Shown here piece by piece: positions 12,240-25,213 of a stretch of 64,000 bases of DNA (positions within the stretch are counted from its first letter, which is position 1; each line of letters opens with the position of its first letter). Below the pieces are notes generated by a model. It was not told the DNA's origin. It saw only the letters and a list, made by a program, of their open reading frames with translations, and ran no database searches. Both the position numbers and the translations under genes were made by a program. This DNA is from Deroplatys truncata (lineage: Eukaryota; Arthropoda; Insecta; Mantodea; Mantidae): the NCBI GenBank assembly GCA_030765065.1, contig CM060978.1, forward strand, positions 115,177,692 through 115,241,691, read 5' to 3'.

Positions 12240-12425
12240 GTGTGGAGGCCTTGGGAAACGAACCAAGCTGCTGCCCCTCCGGCCGCACTAGCAAATGACC
12301 CTCTGGCGAGTACCAGTAGTGCCAAGAACACGAAGAGAAGGGGTCCAAAAACTTTAAATAAGCAAAGCCAGATTTTTGTGTGTAATGTTCACGAACATGT
12401 AGAAAAGAACCCTTTACGTGGAAAA
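12240..12425 (+). pseudogene. HTH N-terminus of a DNA-transposon protein, relic
   Basis: An 84-codon ORF (GTG start, not trusted) includes KRRGPKTLNKQSQIFVCNVH about residues 32-51. This resembles the start of the HTH domain seen twice on the minus strand further on (LKSGEKTTVLNVFSYL at about 48.7 kb; LKSGxKQTILHIFNSL at about 49.77 kb). I read it as the same broad class of transposase N-terminus. After about residue 60 the sequence passes into an AR-family repeat. No TIR was found. Confidence 0.4.
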
Positions 12426-12975
12426 ATGTTTGTTACTGTTTTGAATTTCTCAAAAACAGCTATAATGATGTTTAGTAAAATACCGTATGTGTAAGATATT
12501 TGCATGAGAAATGAAATTTGTATCTTGAATTTTATGTTCTGGGAATAACTTGTAAATTCCTCCTCGTTCTAAACTTTTTGTATAACTGGTAAACGTAATA
12601 GATAGTCAAAATGTTACTGTGCGTAAAATGCAATCTCAGTAAAGAACACATTTTAGGTCAAATTATGCTAATCATTTCCGAAAATTCTTTGTTATTGGTT
12701 TGAATTTTGAAATACAAGTTGGAAGTCCCTATTTGTGTTTTCCTCGTGGTCATGCTAAGAGCATGGAATTTGAAAGCCATCATATAGTCATCTGGTTTTT
12801 AAAAATCTGACTATCGCTTTAGCTTATGTATCCTTATATTCATAACAAAATGTGCAATGAAATTTTATCTCGTTTAAGAAGAAGTAGATAGAAGCATAAG
12901 CTTTCGTAAAAGTAGTTTGTAGAAGAGTGAGTAGAGATAATCGTGTGAATATAACACATAAGATTTCTTTTTTAT
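12413..12975 (-). repeat. AR-family repeat, partial
   Basis: Contains the landmarks ttctcaaaaacag, gtaagatatttgcatga, aactggtaaacgtaata, gtttgaattttg, the ctcgtttaagaagaagtaga block and gtgtgaatataacacataag. The end with the CA-rich block and ctactttctc is missing. Confidence 0.55.
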
Positions 12976-14169
12976 TTTCTTTCCTTTGCCTTCCGTATTT
13001 TTACTTACCCTGCATTTTATAATAAAGCTATTATTTAAGTAAACAGAAGCTGCCATGCTTATACATCGTACATATTAAACAATACACAATTTCTTCTTAT
13101 ATTAGCTTTATATTAATAAAAACATTGTTGTGAAGCAAATTTATTATTTTATCAAAACTACGAATAAAGCACCTATCTCCCGAGAGTGATATAAAGACTT
13201 GCGTGCGCTTTACTTTTTTCACCTGTTTCTTCTTCTTTTTTTAATTTTACATATTTACTGTTTTTGTTTATGTCTTCTGGAACTTGGCTTTTCTACATTT
13301 TGTGCTTGCAGGACAAACAAAATAAAGAATACTTTCATCATAGGAGCTATGTAATACCACAGTAATAATTGCAGTAAGCAAAACTGCAAACATACAACCC
13401 TTATTTATAAACATTAAATGTTAGGTTAAATAGCATAATAAAAAATGATGCTTTGATTTGGGAGTAAGAGTTCTTTTCAAAATAAATTTATATTTTTGTA
13501 TTTTAATTATTTAATGATAGTCCAACAATGTGTAGTTTATTCCGGACATGTTTCTAAGTTTCTCTCGGATATGTTAACATGCATTTCCATTCTTATAGCG
13601 TAGTATTTAAGTTCAGATCATCCTCAGTTATATTTTAAAGCGTATGTAACATAAATGTAATTATTATGCGATGCATAGTTATTTACTGCATTTGTGTGTA
13701 AAGCAAGCAGACAAACTACATAATTGTATTCTGTACATGTGGGAATTAGCTGCAAAGTTTTGCTTTTAAATACTATTTTTAACTGTGGCAACAACGCGCA
13801 CGTGTACATGGATTTCACTAAGATGTTTATGGTGGTTGCGGTTAGGGAGGTAGGGAACAAGTGTTTGACTACTGTACAAAGGCCGCCGCTTGGGGATCCT
13901 TAGACTGCGATGACCATACCTTATGCTGTATTTATGCATTAATTAAAAACGGATTCTTTTATCCACGATATATTTGTAAACGAAAAAAGAAGAATCGGAA
14001 ACTTTCAAGCATCTTCCCCAGATGATGCCCTTACATTTGAAAAATATTACACAAATTACTTTGAAAACGCCTAACGCTATAGAAAATATTAGTTTGCTAT
14101 TTTACAAAAACTGTACTTTAATAGGCTTAGCATTTTTTCTGGTGTAAGCTTTGCTTCTATCCCTTTCTT
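12976..14169. other. no recognisable feature
   Basis: AT-rich; no coding homology, RNA gene or repeat family recognised. Confidence 0.4.
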
Positions 14170-14432
14170 ATTTATAGAAAAGTTACAAATGAATGCAAAA
14201 TACTTCTCTGGCTGTTCACAGAACATTTAATATACACTTTTATTAATCATACAGATATTTTAAACATTTGGTGCTTTAATAAAAATTGTGAACGCTATTT
14301 TTGAGAAAATAAAAAAATAACGAAAATTTTCCATATAAAGGGAAGTTTGGGGTGGAGAATTTCCTTTAAAATCTTAGTATCGCTTCTTTGGAAGATGTTG
14401 AAGATAGATACCAAATTGGGTATTTAAGAAGA
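14170..14432 (+). repeat. AR-family repeat fragment
   Basis: Short fragment with gttacaaatgaatgc, gagaaaataaaaaaataacg, ccatataaagggaagtttggggtgg and atcgcttctttggaag, collinear with the copy at 121-557. Both ends are lost. Confidence 0.55.
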
Positions 14433-16589
14433 AAGCTTCTCTCTTGAGTAACTGAGAAGAACTGAAGGATACACCTAGAGAGCAATGGGAAGAAACAAAC
14501 ATAAAGAAGAGAACTAGACCCGTTTGGCAAGTCCTGTCACGAAATAATAGTTATGCTGTATGTGGCGAAGATTGCCACTGCATTCCTGTAAATCCTTATA
14601 GCATTGGGGAAGATTCCTGGAAGTTAGCTAAATGAAAGCGTGACAAAACGTTCTTCGCTACAGTCAGGAAAAAGAATATGCAACTATGTCTAAGAACCCC
14701 CATACAACATAATGAAAGGTTCCCACTGTGTTCAAGTGGAAGTTCTTGCAAGTGCTCTCTTTATCCCTCTTTCTAGAATTTTTTTGTGACAGGACCAACC
14801 AAAGAGGATGTAGTGGCAAGTGTGAATGGTTTATTCATTCTGATATTGTATCCTCGCTTATACGGTGCTCCGGTGCAACAAGTCCCAAGTTAGCTCACCC
14901 TAAACATCATTTACAATATTATTTATCCAGAGTTTTGACCCATGTGCTTTCCACCTATGTCCTACAACCACCATGAATGGATATCAACAAATAATGGAAG
15001 GCGGTATATGGAGGATTAATAGGAAACCGGTAGTTTTCTGGAGTATAAGCTATCCTATGAGTTTCTCAAGTGAAGCACATCATCTTCCAGGGATTTGCAC
15101 CTACTTCGGATGACGCATTACTGCACCGTAATCCAATCCAATCCAATCCAATCGACATGATCCTGTCTATGAACACTATAGAAAGCTCATGTTTGATTGC
15201 AAAAAAATAAAAAATAAGTACTGTTAACATTGTTGCTCCTAGACATACTCTCAGAGTCAGCCAACTCAATTACCTGTGATATTTCACAGATTCGCAGACA
15301 AGGGGTGTGGAGGGGAGGGGAGGAAAGGGAAGGGAAAGGAAGGGTAGGGTAGGCTTTGTACCTGACAACTGCGTAGATATGAAGTGCAACGTACACTCTT
15401 CCCTTGCCCAGCTAGTTCTTGCTCCCTTGCCTCAACTGTCTTTACTTATCACTGAACTCCTCTCCGAGAGCCGGGAGCATGAAGGTATTTACTCGCTGAT
15501 GTCACAGAACATTCGGTTGCCTGACGCTGTTCTAGATCAACATTATCATATTTGAAGTTAAAGGCATGTTGTGCATGTAAAATGAACAGAATAAATATGA
15601 CACACATAGTTTCCGCTAGTAATACACAAACTACAATGCATCATTCGTAGTATTGATCATGTGCAATGCTCCTTAGAACTGAGCTAAGCAGGAATATGGA
15701 ATCTCTAATCCAGGAAAAATCTCGAATGAAAAAATAAATACGATGACAAGGTTTCCAACTTATGTACATTTACATTTTAAACTATTTTTTATTAATATAA
15801 GTAACTGCATTGTAATATAATCTACTGTAAAATATCTCTGCTGGAAATATATTTGGTGGAATGACAGTATAAATCTTTGCGGTTATATCCGATATAGCTT
15901 CGTAATTCTATTATCGATAATGAATCGCTTCTCCCGGAATAATAGCCACTTTATTCGAGATGCAATTTATATTAGTTGGTAACTTGGTAGAAGCGTATGC
16001 CATGGTGGTGAGAATTAATTTCCAAGCATAGCAGGCGGACTTATTCCGTCTCTCTCTAGCCATATCGATTTTGTAATTTGTTTCTTTCTGGGCATTGTTA
16101 TATAGTTCCTGCCTTGGGGCCACGTCTTTCCAGTGGTATTGACACTGGCTTACTCAAACAGACACTGCAGACTTCTGCTGCCGCATGACGGACTTTTCCA
16201 ACGGCAGAGTTTCACTGTTGGTAAACAGAAACTGCCACACAGTTCAGTGCTTTGGAAAAAAGATCTCTTGCTTGGCAATTCTGGTGCATTAAATGAAAGC
16301 ATTTACTGCATGAAGTTAGGCCCGTTCAATACTGTAATGTAACCCTTTCCTTTTTACTTTATCTGTTAGGCAGAGACAATCATTATTTTGACATTAAACA
16401 TGATTTCCATCGCATTTGTGTTTTCTATAGGTTTATAAATAATTTGCTTTATTTTTCTATAAAAAAAACAAACACGAAAAATATTTGAACTGAAATGCCT
16501 TCAGTTCTTGGAATAACAGCATATTAATATACATTTTATTGCATGAAGGAGTCGGGTACAATCCGGTTGTTCATAAGATAAGTGAATAC
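14433..16589. other. unassigned stretch with (AATCC)n and GGA-rich microsatellites
   Basis: No gene seen. An (AATCC) run lies at about 15127-15154 and may be the tail of an unrecognised SINE. A G/A-rich purine run lies at 15305-15352. Base composition near 16130-16340 is less AT-rich, but the ORF there has no recognisable domain. Confidence 0.4.
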
Positions 16590-17534
16590 TGTGCAGCCAT
16601 GGGCACGGGGGAAAAATACTCTCACATGACTTTCTCTATCCACTATTCCACAAGCTATTCTTAAAAAAAGCTTATTCTTTTATGCTTCATTTATCGAAGC
16701 AAATATTTGTAGAAACGGTTTTATTACACATTTCGTTGCGAGTCCAAGGTACAGTAGACTTAAGCGACAGTCAAATCCACCGCTACGCAAAGACTATGAA
16801 ATTCTGTTCGCTTTGCATGGCCACGAGAAAAAAATTCTGACGAGATACATTCACATGACTTTCTTTTCCCTCTATCGTTTATTAGTGGGTATACAAATTG
16901 TTCTTATACAGCTTATTTTATCTATCTACTACATTTTAATCCAAATAAACCTTTGCAGAAATAGCTGCATTACACATTTCGTTATAGATACAAAGAGAAC
17001 AGCGATTGTCAAATGTTTAAGACGGTATATGCTGGCCTTAAAGTTTTATACTGTTTCCATGCAATCGCGAGAAATAATTGAATGTTGAAAGGACTTTATA
17101 AGAATGACCAAGAAATGAACCATTCGAACCTTAATAACCAATATCTCAGAAACGGTTTAGATATACCATAAAATACTTATTTTTAATAAATTGTGTGTTT
17201 TAAAGAGATCTACATTTTTGTGTAGTACGTTTTCGTCTGTCACTTAAAGCTTATCAGTTATAAAGATTATACAAAATTTATTCCAAATGATGGGGACTTC
17301 ATAGGCTTTTCCCCATACATTCAAGATATACATTTTATTTGCCATGTAAATATCTTTAAAGTATTTCAATCAAAATCATTAGAGTCATTTTTCAGAAATT
17401 AAAATTTTCAAAAAAATTTCCTAAATGGTAGTCTGGGGTGGTTTTTTTTAATATTTGTGTGACATATTTGGAAGGTACTCAACTTAAATACAAAGTTTGG
17501 TGTTGATCCAACTTTTCGTTTTTCAGTTATGCTG

Positions 17535-17571
<37 letters not shown>

Positions 17572-17706
17572 ACGTTTTTCTTAACAAGGTTTTTTTTTGG
17601 ATTCAGGGGACCTCAAAACTTTTATTTCCGGTGAAATCTCGATATCGAATTTTTGGGTGGAATACAACACTTCCCGTACTTACTGTATGCAGTAGAGAAA
17701 GTGAAA
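16590..17706 (+). repeat. AR-family repeats, one partial and one nearly full copy
   Basis: Two successive 5' ends occur: ctcacatgactttctctatcc (about 16620) and ttcacatgactttcttttcc (about 16850). The second runs through the whole family order, including a (CA)n microsatellite at 17534-17569, to the terminal gcagtagagaaagtgaaag at 17690-17706. Members share the phrase ttaatCgagataaacatttgcag, here ttttaatccaaataaacctttgcag. Confidence 0.7.
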
Positions 17707-17729
17707 GCGAATAGAGACTTTGCAGTTTA

Positions 17730-18305
17730 AGAAAATATAAGTATTTTTAAGAAAATTCAAACCAATAATAAAGAATATCTCGGAAATAGTTAACGACACA
17801 AAAATTATTTCACACAAATTGATCTATATATTTCGTGTTGTAAGTTTTTGTCCACCTCTTACGGTTTACAGCTTATAAGAACTTTATTCAGAATGAAGAG
17901 GACTTCACAGACCATTCCCAGAAAATTCAAGATATGCATTTCGTCTTGCAAATATCTTAAATATATAGTACCTATTTTAAACAGAATCCTTAGAGACATC
18001 TTCGAGAAAATAAATAAAATAAAAAAACCGAAAGCATTTCCATGTAGAGGGTAGTTTGTGGTGGGGAAACATTCTTGAAAAAAATATTCGTGTTGCATTT
18101 CTTGATTTCTTTGGTATTTAAGCGACTCCTGAGTTTTTAGTTATGCTGTCCACAGACAGACACACACAGACAGACACACACACCTTTTATAAAAACCCTC
18201 CTTTTATTCAGGGAACCTCAAAACGTGTATTTCCGGTGAAATCTCGGTATAGAAGCCTTGGATGGAATACACTACTTCCCCTATAGATAAGCAACAGATA
18301 AAGTA
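17730..18305 (+). repeat. AR-family repeat, 5'-truncated
   Basis: Follows the previous copy in the same orientation, so the two form a head-to-tail pair. It has caccttacggtttac, gaatgaagaggacttcac, gagaaaataaataaa, the gtggggaaacatt block, a cagacagacacacaca run (about 18154-18182) and gcaacagataaagtaaaaa at the end. Confidence 0.65.
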
Positions 18306-18374
18306 AAAAGGATATGCACTTAACGCTTCAGGATATACTACATATTTATCTGGAAAATATTAAACGTGCAGCAA

Positions 18375-18857
18375 TGAATATTTCAGGAAAGGTTAATGCC
18401 AGAAAAACTACGTAGAGTATATGCTTTAGGATATTTATTTTTCTTCCTTAGTAAGGGTTTGTCTATCAAGCTTTCCCCTTATATAAAACTGAACAAAAAT
18501 TAAATGGAGACTTAACACACATTTTAAATAAAAATTCAAGACAGGCCATTATATTCAGATAGTGCTAATTTAGTCAATATTAAAATCCACTTTAAGAAAA
18601 CTCAAAATCACAAGGTATGAGTAGTTAAGAGTGGGGTACACTCCCTGAAAATCTTCGCTTCAAAAATTAACCTGAATGAAATATCAAATGCGTTTATAAC
18701 AAGGTTTTTTACTTTCCCTATTACTTACTTAGAAGTACTTATAAATTCGATACCACCGGAAACAAATGTTTTGAGGTCCCTGAATATAAAAAGTAATTTA
18801 GTATACAGTTCATATACGTGTGTGTATGTGAGCGTGAACAGCATAACTAAAAAATCC
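18375..18857. repeat. AR-family debris in mixed orientation
   Basis: A plus-oriented fragment (about 18380-18700) with weak landmarks is followed by a minus-oriented fragment (about 18745-18857) with gataccaccggaaacaaatg, ttttgaggtccctgaat and gtgaacagcataac. Confidence 0.5.
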
Positions 18858-19743
18858 GATGTGTTACACTCACATGACTTTCTCTACTCTTGTACAAACT
18901 ATTTTTACAAACGCTTATTCTCCATTTACTTCATGTTAATCGAGATAAACATTTGCAGAGTCTATCTTATTGCTAATTTTCTTGTAGATGTAAGGGGAAT
19001 ATATATTTACAAGGGCAATATAGAAATACAGTAGCCTTTAAGCACATACATATCTCTTAATAGCTGGTTGCTAGGTGCAGCACCATTCCCTTTGCCACAG
19101 ATTAATACTCTTTGCATATCAAAGACAAAAAAAATGAATAACAAATTCCCATTTGAGAAAATAAGTATTGAAAAAATTTAAGGGAATAACAAGCAATATC
19201 TCGAAAATGGTTCACTCAACAAAAAAAAATATGACATAAATTGTGTATTTTAACGCGATCTACATTTTTTGTGTAGTAAAATTTTGTCTATCTCTTATGA
19301 TTTACCAGTTATGCAAACGTCATTCACAATGAAGAATACTTTTGGAGACATTCCCAGAAAATTCAAGATATACATTTTATTTGTCATGAAAATATCTTAA
19401 ACATATGATATTTTAATCAAACTCGTTAGAGCCATTTTTGAGAAAATTAAAATTTTCGAAAAATCTTACTTGTAAAGGGTAATCTGGGGTGGGGGGATTT
19501 TCTTGAAAACCTGCGTGTCACATCTCTGGAAGATACTGAACCTAAATACCAAGTTTGGTGTTTATCCGACTGTTCGTTTCTCAGTTATGCTGTTCACAGA
19601 CAGACACACACAGGGACATGTTTCCAAAAATACTTTTTTTGGATTCAGGGGTCTCAAAACATGTATTTCCGGCGAAATCTCGGTATCGAATTTTTGGGTG
19701 GAATACAATACTTCCCCTACTTACTATACGTAGTAGAGAAAGT
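18858..19743 (+). repeat. AR-family repeat, full-length copy
   Basis: The best plus-strand example, about 890 bp. It begins gatgtgttacactcacatg actttctctac and ends ctatacgtagtagagaaagt, so ACTTTCTCTAC near one end is matched by GTAGAGAAAGT at the other. The last bases before the end, ctacttactatacgtagtag, can fold. No ORF is conserved with the other copies. The neighbour at 19755-20545 carries the same sequence inverted. Confidence 0.75.
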
Positions 19744-19754
19744 AAAAAATTAAA

Positions 19755-20545
19755 AGCTGGATAAATACCAAACTGTTCAGCATCTTCTAAGGATGCAGCA
19801 CGAAGGTTTTCAAGAAAATCTACCCACCCCAAAATACCGTAACGATTTTGATTAAAAAAGTCTACCAATTCCCTTTGCATCTACAAGAAAATTAGCAATA
19901 AGATTAACATCTCGATAAACATGAAGCATATGGAGAATAAGCGTTTGTAAAAATAGTTTGAACAAGAGTAGAGAAAGTCATGTGAGTGCAACACATCAGA
20001 TTTTTTTGTCTTGGATATGCAAAGAGTATTAATCTGTTGCAAAGAGATTGGTGCTGCACCTAGCAACCAGCTATTAAGAGATATGTCCATGCTTAAAGGC
20101 TACTGTGTTTCTATATTGCCCTTGCAAATACAAAACAAGGGGAACATAGTAGGCCTTAAGCGATAGTAAAATATTTTTAGAACTGGTCCCTATGTGTAAA
20201 ATGTAATTCTCTGTGTATGTCAAGAACATAAAAAAGAACAACGAATTCTCAGTTGAGAAAAAATGTAAGTATTGGAAAATTCAAAGAAATAGCAAGGAAT
20301 ATCTCGTTTTATATCCTGGACATACAAATAGAATGGAATGCTCCACATAGCAACCAACTCTTAAAAGATTTAACTATCGCTTAAAGCCTAGCATATTCCC
20401 CTTGCACCTACAAGAAAATTAGCAATAAGATACTTTCTGCAAATGTTTATCTCGATTAACATGAAGTAGACGGAAAATAAGCGTTTGTAAAAATAGCTTT
20501 TACAAGAGTAGAGAAAGTCATGTGAGTGTAACATAAGATTTTTCT
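19755..20545 (-). repeat. AR-family repeats, inverted relative to previous copy
   Basis: Two internally deleted minus-oriented copies. The first ends ...agagtagagaaagtcatgtgagtgcaacac at about 20002; the second ends ...gagtagagaaagtcatgtgagtgtaac at about 20540. Between them, 20003-20160 is the reverse complement of 19009-19145 (gcaaagagtattaatctgt, ctagcaaccagctattaaga). Together 18858-20545 forms a large imperfect foldback. Confidence 0.7.
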
Positions 20546-20984
20546 AAAAGTGTCTCTATTTTTCTTTTCTGTCCTGTTGTTTCTTGATTCGTTAATGTTT
20601 TTATGAAATCCCGCAATGACGCTTGAGTTCAGACTTTAGATGTCTTTAGATACTTAAGTTGTAGGTACGTAGGGAAAGCAAACTGGAATTATTCAGCGGA
20701 GCTCAAAATAATATTTATCGTAGCATTGAAATACACACATAAAGGATGATTACGAGCCTGCTTTGTTTGCCTAAGTTTGTGCCTCTTCTTCGTCTTTAGT
20801 TTCTGCTGTTACCTACCATCTTAAAGTGAAATAATTACAGGGAGAATCAGTATTAAGGATATATGCTATTATATATGCACGAAAAGAAACTTTAAACCGA
20901 ACCAGTATCTGCGTATGTCATTATATACTCATTGCAGCGAGCAAATTGGAAAATCAAATTAAATTTCAAAACCCCAATGCCACG

Positions 20985-21070
20985 ACCGGAACTGGAGCCA
21001 TAGATTTACAGCTTATTGTGCTGACGCTCTACCACTGAGCTACCATGGACGATACCTCCGAAAGTGGATT
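20985..21070 (-). repeat. tRNA-like sequence (SINE head or tRNA relic)
   Basis: The minus strand has ggtagctcagtggtagagcg, a strong tRNA D-arm/box A, followed 35 bases later by a degraded box B (ggctccagttccgg). The anticodon stem does not close, so I do not call a functional tRNA. Confidence 0.5.
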
Positions 21071-22317
21071 GCTGGATACAAACAAGTTACTTGGAAAAGA
21101 AACCTCTTTCAGAACATGCAGTCAAATAATGTCGCTCAAACAGTATTGGAAATGAAATTAATTAAAGCACTAAACTGTTAAATTTACTTTTAATAAGCGT
21201 TTTTTATATTCTTCAAGCTAGTTCTCCAGTAAGATTGTGTACATGAGCTTTAAGATGTTGCTGTTGTATTCACCGTCACTTAAATGATATCTGATAAGCA
21301 CTTCGGCTGCTTCACTGTTATTATGTCAGTGCGATAATACCTTATTATCGACTATGCCTAAGCGAAGAAACGTAATTTGTTCCATGTAAAATGTACATAT
21401 ATTAAATAAAAGTAGGATGATAAAGTGGAATGAACTAGTCCCAAACCTAATGAATAACTTAAATTTATGTATTTAAAAATGACACATTTCATTCTCCTCA
21501 TAAGATTTCTACATTTGTGCTCTCTGCATTTAAAATGACACAGTGATGAGATGACTCATTCTGACGCAGTTGATTTCTGTATAACTTTGTCTTTTTTTTT
21601 TTATCTCGCATTTATTTCGCCGAGATTAATTTGTCGTTTCATTCATCAGGTATAATTTTGTCTGTGATTATTGTAAATAATCTTAAGCAAGAAACCTGTG
21701 AACGTAAGTATACTAATCAATATGCGCTAAAATGGATGAAAAGTTCACTCCTGAATTAACCATGAATGCCTACTATTCAATGCAGAAAAAAGATGAACAA
21801 TGAGCGAAGTATCCTATCTCGTTCTTAAAGGAGATACAAACAACTCAACATAATCTTACATAGCACCTGCAGCTTAGTACGGCCCGCAACGCAAACATGA
21901 TGAAGAAGTTGCCGCCTCTTTACGGCGATTTACAGCTGTTCGGGTCGATACGCAATGAAACATCAGCCATGCACGCACGCAACTGGTGAACATGTAAAGT
22001 TGCGGGTTTCGATTACCATGGTAAATATCAGAGGGAGGGAAAGGGACGGGACAGATAGAGGTATTTCTTCTCAAGAAGTCCAGAATTAACTATATAAAAT
22101 ATGTATATCATTACGACACAGTTAGTGTCGAAATAACATCCTAAATGTAAAAACTACGTTGCTGCTACCCCTCCACTTTTTTTTACGATTTAACCCTTTT
22201 AGAAAATACAGTAGATGAAAGACAATCTTGCAATACAACCAATTGCACGAGGATTTCCCCCTATACTAACTTGTTTTTTTATAAATATTAGCAATTCCTT
22301 GCTAAAAAGTATCTAAT
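21071..22317. other. no recognisable feature
   Basis: AT-rich; only chance ORFs. Confidence 0.4.
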
Positions 22318-22500
22318 AGATAAAAATCTGATGTTTTACATCCACATGACTGTTGTTATGAGATATCGGTTAATCGAGATAAACCTTTGCAGAAATAGTT
22401 TCATTCTATATCGCTGTACGTTTAGTGGGGATAGAGAAAACCGAACCGATAGCAAGATGTTTAAAAACTAGTCAGTATATTAAGGCCTAGAAATTCCATA
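22318..22500 (+). repeat. AR-family repeat, 5' fragment
   Basis: Has aaatctgatgttttacatcc acatgact, ttaatcgagataaacctttgcag, and the ggcctagaaattccatat block near its end. The rest of the family is absent. Confidence 0.55.
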
Positions 22501-24372
22501 TCATATCCTTTAAGCCCTCTTCTCGTGGTTACGTCATAGACTCCATCATCATGAGGAACACGAAAACCAGCCTATAGAAATGGACGAAGAGAAGAACATC
22601 TACAGACCAACAGTAGATTTCTTCAAAGATAAATGCCACCTGAAGTCAAATGAGGTCAAAGGATTGATGAATGATGCCTGAGATACCCTCTCATGCCTGT
22701 TCATTGACTTCCTTAAAACCTTTGACATTCAGAGAAATACATTATATGCTATTGCTATGACAACACTCACACGTTCAATATCTATATTTAGAAATCACAA
22801 GTTTAGCCCACAATTTTGTAAATTTCTGGATTCGCTTACGTATATAATTTCATTGTATATTTTGTATTTTTAGACATTAATCTTTGCTCAGAAATTGATA
22901 ATCTGCTTTATTTCAATTATTGAACATTTCTTTATAATATTAATGTATTGCTTTAACATTTTAATTTTTAAAATTTCTGCTATTGTTTTATATAATTCTG
23001 TTGAATTGGTATTCTTTGTGTTTGGCAGCTAACAGTTGTGTATGAAGATTTCAAAATAAATTAAAATATTACATTGAATTACTGAATGTGAGACGATTTC
23101 TTCGTTTATATGTATTTAAGTTCAGCAACCCAGCGTATTTATTTCAAGCATACAGCGGGGCTTCTCAAGCGTAGCCTACTCCTTTTGTCTACTTTTTATT
23201 TCAATTTTCCGTCTTTTTTTTAAGTCGTGCGCGCAAATAAACTCGGGCTCATATATAACATCGAACCATTTATCCTATTAATCATTTTAAAAATGTATTG
23301 TAATTTGATGGAATTTAAATGCTTATAAAATAAGAGAAATGTAGTAATTTAGTTAAATATTTTGTTCTGCACTATGTCATAAGTTTTTCTAAACAATAGT
23401 ATCTATGGAAAATGTGTTTCAGAAACTGATTTCCATACTGCATGTTTACCAGTAAACACTTAAAAAAAAACCTAATAGTCCAATATTTTACAACAGACTA
23501 ATGCTTGGATTCTATTATAAAAATACAGACCACAGAACAACATTTGAGTCAAAACCAGTCACTTTTTAAACGATTACATGCAGAAGATATTTCCCAAATC
23601 CAAGAAAATGCCATTAATTAGCTGTTTATATTACCGTGTAAAGAACAACGTGAATTTACAGCTCCAACAGTGATTCCAATACCTATTTAAACAGTGCTAT
23701 TTCGATCAAGTGTGGGTAAATTATTTAGTTTAGCACCCGATGACCAATTTGTTTCAAACCTCTTAATATTTGCTAAATAATACCCTAAGAGTGTATTTTT
23801 GGTGCAAAAGCAAATTTTGGCCAAAATAAATGTTTGAAAACAGTAATATTACAACGCTCATTCGTCATGGCATACTCGTCATAAGCAAACGCGGAAGACA
23901 AAAGACGATTGGAAGGGTATGGATTTGAATTGAAGTTTATTTCTCTGAAATTCAATAAATTAGCCACTAAGATCACATAGGCTCCCCATGTTGTATCAGG
24001 GCCAGTTCTCTTCTACACTGAGCGTTCCAATTTCACTCCACTTGCTTTCCTTGGTTGGTAAGATTTTTCTTCACACGCAGATAATTACTGCTGAAACGAA
24101 TATCCTCTTGCAAGTAATTCTAACATGTAACTGGTTCTTTCAAAACGTTATGCGTTATAAAAGACTAAAATCTTACCTTCGTTTTGAGAAATGTCGCCAA
24201 TGAAATGTATTTCACACGATTCACAACTCGGTTTTAATTGAAATGATCAGCATGTCGATGTTCTTTTGTTTTTTCAAATGCGTGTGCACCTTCGTTTGTT
24301 TTATAGACTATTATATGCCTTAAAATTGTTTTCTCACAGAATAAGCATATAAAATGGCATAAACCTGCACTT
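22501..24372. other. no recognisable feature
   Basis: AT-rich; no conserved coding sequence, RNA gene or repeat family recognised. Confidence 0.4.
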
Positions 24373-25213
24373 TACTTTCTCACTACGTACAGTAAGTGGG
24401 GGAAGTATTGCATTCCACCCAAAAATTCGATACCAAGATTTCACAGGAAATACATGTTTTGAGGTACACTGAATGCATATAAAGCATTTTTGGAAACATG
24501 TCCGTGTGTGTGTCTGTCTGTGAACAGCATAACTCAGAAAAGAACAGTCGGATAAACACCAAACTTAGTATTTAGGTTCAGTATCTTCCAGAGATGCGAC
24601 ACGAAGGTTTTCAAGAAAATCCCCCCCATCAGAGATTACCCTTTACATGGAACATTTTTCGAAAATTTTAATTTTCTCAAAAATGGCTCTAACGATTTTG
24701 ATTAAAATATCATATATTTAAAATACTTTCATGACAAATAAAATGTATATCTCGAATTTTCTGGGAATATCTCCAAAAGTATTCTTCATTGTGAACAACT
24801 TTTGCATAACTGGTAAACCATAAGAGATAGACAAAATTTTACTACACAAAAAATGTAGATCGCGTTAAAATACACAATTTGTGTCATACATTTGTTTTTG
24901 TTGTTGAGTGAACCATTTTCGAGATATTGCTTGTTATTCCCTTAAATTTTCCAATACTTATACTTTTTCTCAAATGGGAATTCGTTATTCATTTTTTTTG
25001 TCCTGGTAATGCAAAGAGAATGTAATACTGCACATAGCAACCAGCTCTTAAAATATTTGACTGTCGCTTAAAGTCTACCAGTTCCCCTTGCATCTACAAG
25101 AAAATTAGCAATAAGATTAACATCTCGATAAACATGAAGCATATGGAGAATAAGCGTTTGTAAAAATAGTTTGTACAAGAGTAGAGAAAGTCATGTGAGT
25201 GTAACACATCAGA
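24373..25213 (-). repeat. AR-family repeat, full-length copy
   Basis: The best minus-strand example, about 840 bp. It runs from ctttactttctcactacgta to gtagagaaagtcatgtgagtgtaacacatcagattt. Landmarks in order: attgcattccacccaaaaattc, gtgtgtctgtctgtgaacag, cagataaacaccaaact-type phrase, cccttta catggaac, aattttctcaaaaatggctc, taactggtaaaccataagag, gtgaaccattttcgagatat, tagcaaccagctctta, and tctcgataaacatgaagca. No coding sequence. A TSD could not be fixed because the outer boundary is uncertain. Confidence 0.75.

Noticed and set aside
20985-21070. Functional tRNA gene on the minus strand (strong box A)
   Set aside because: Anticodon and acceptor stems do not pair and box B is degraded; treated as a SINE head or relic.
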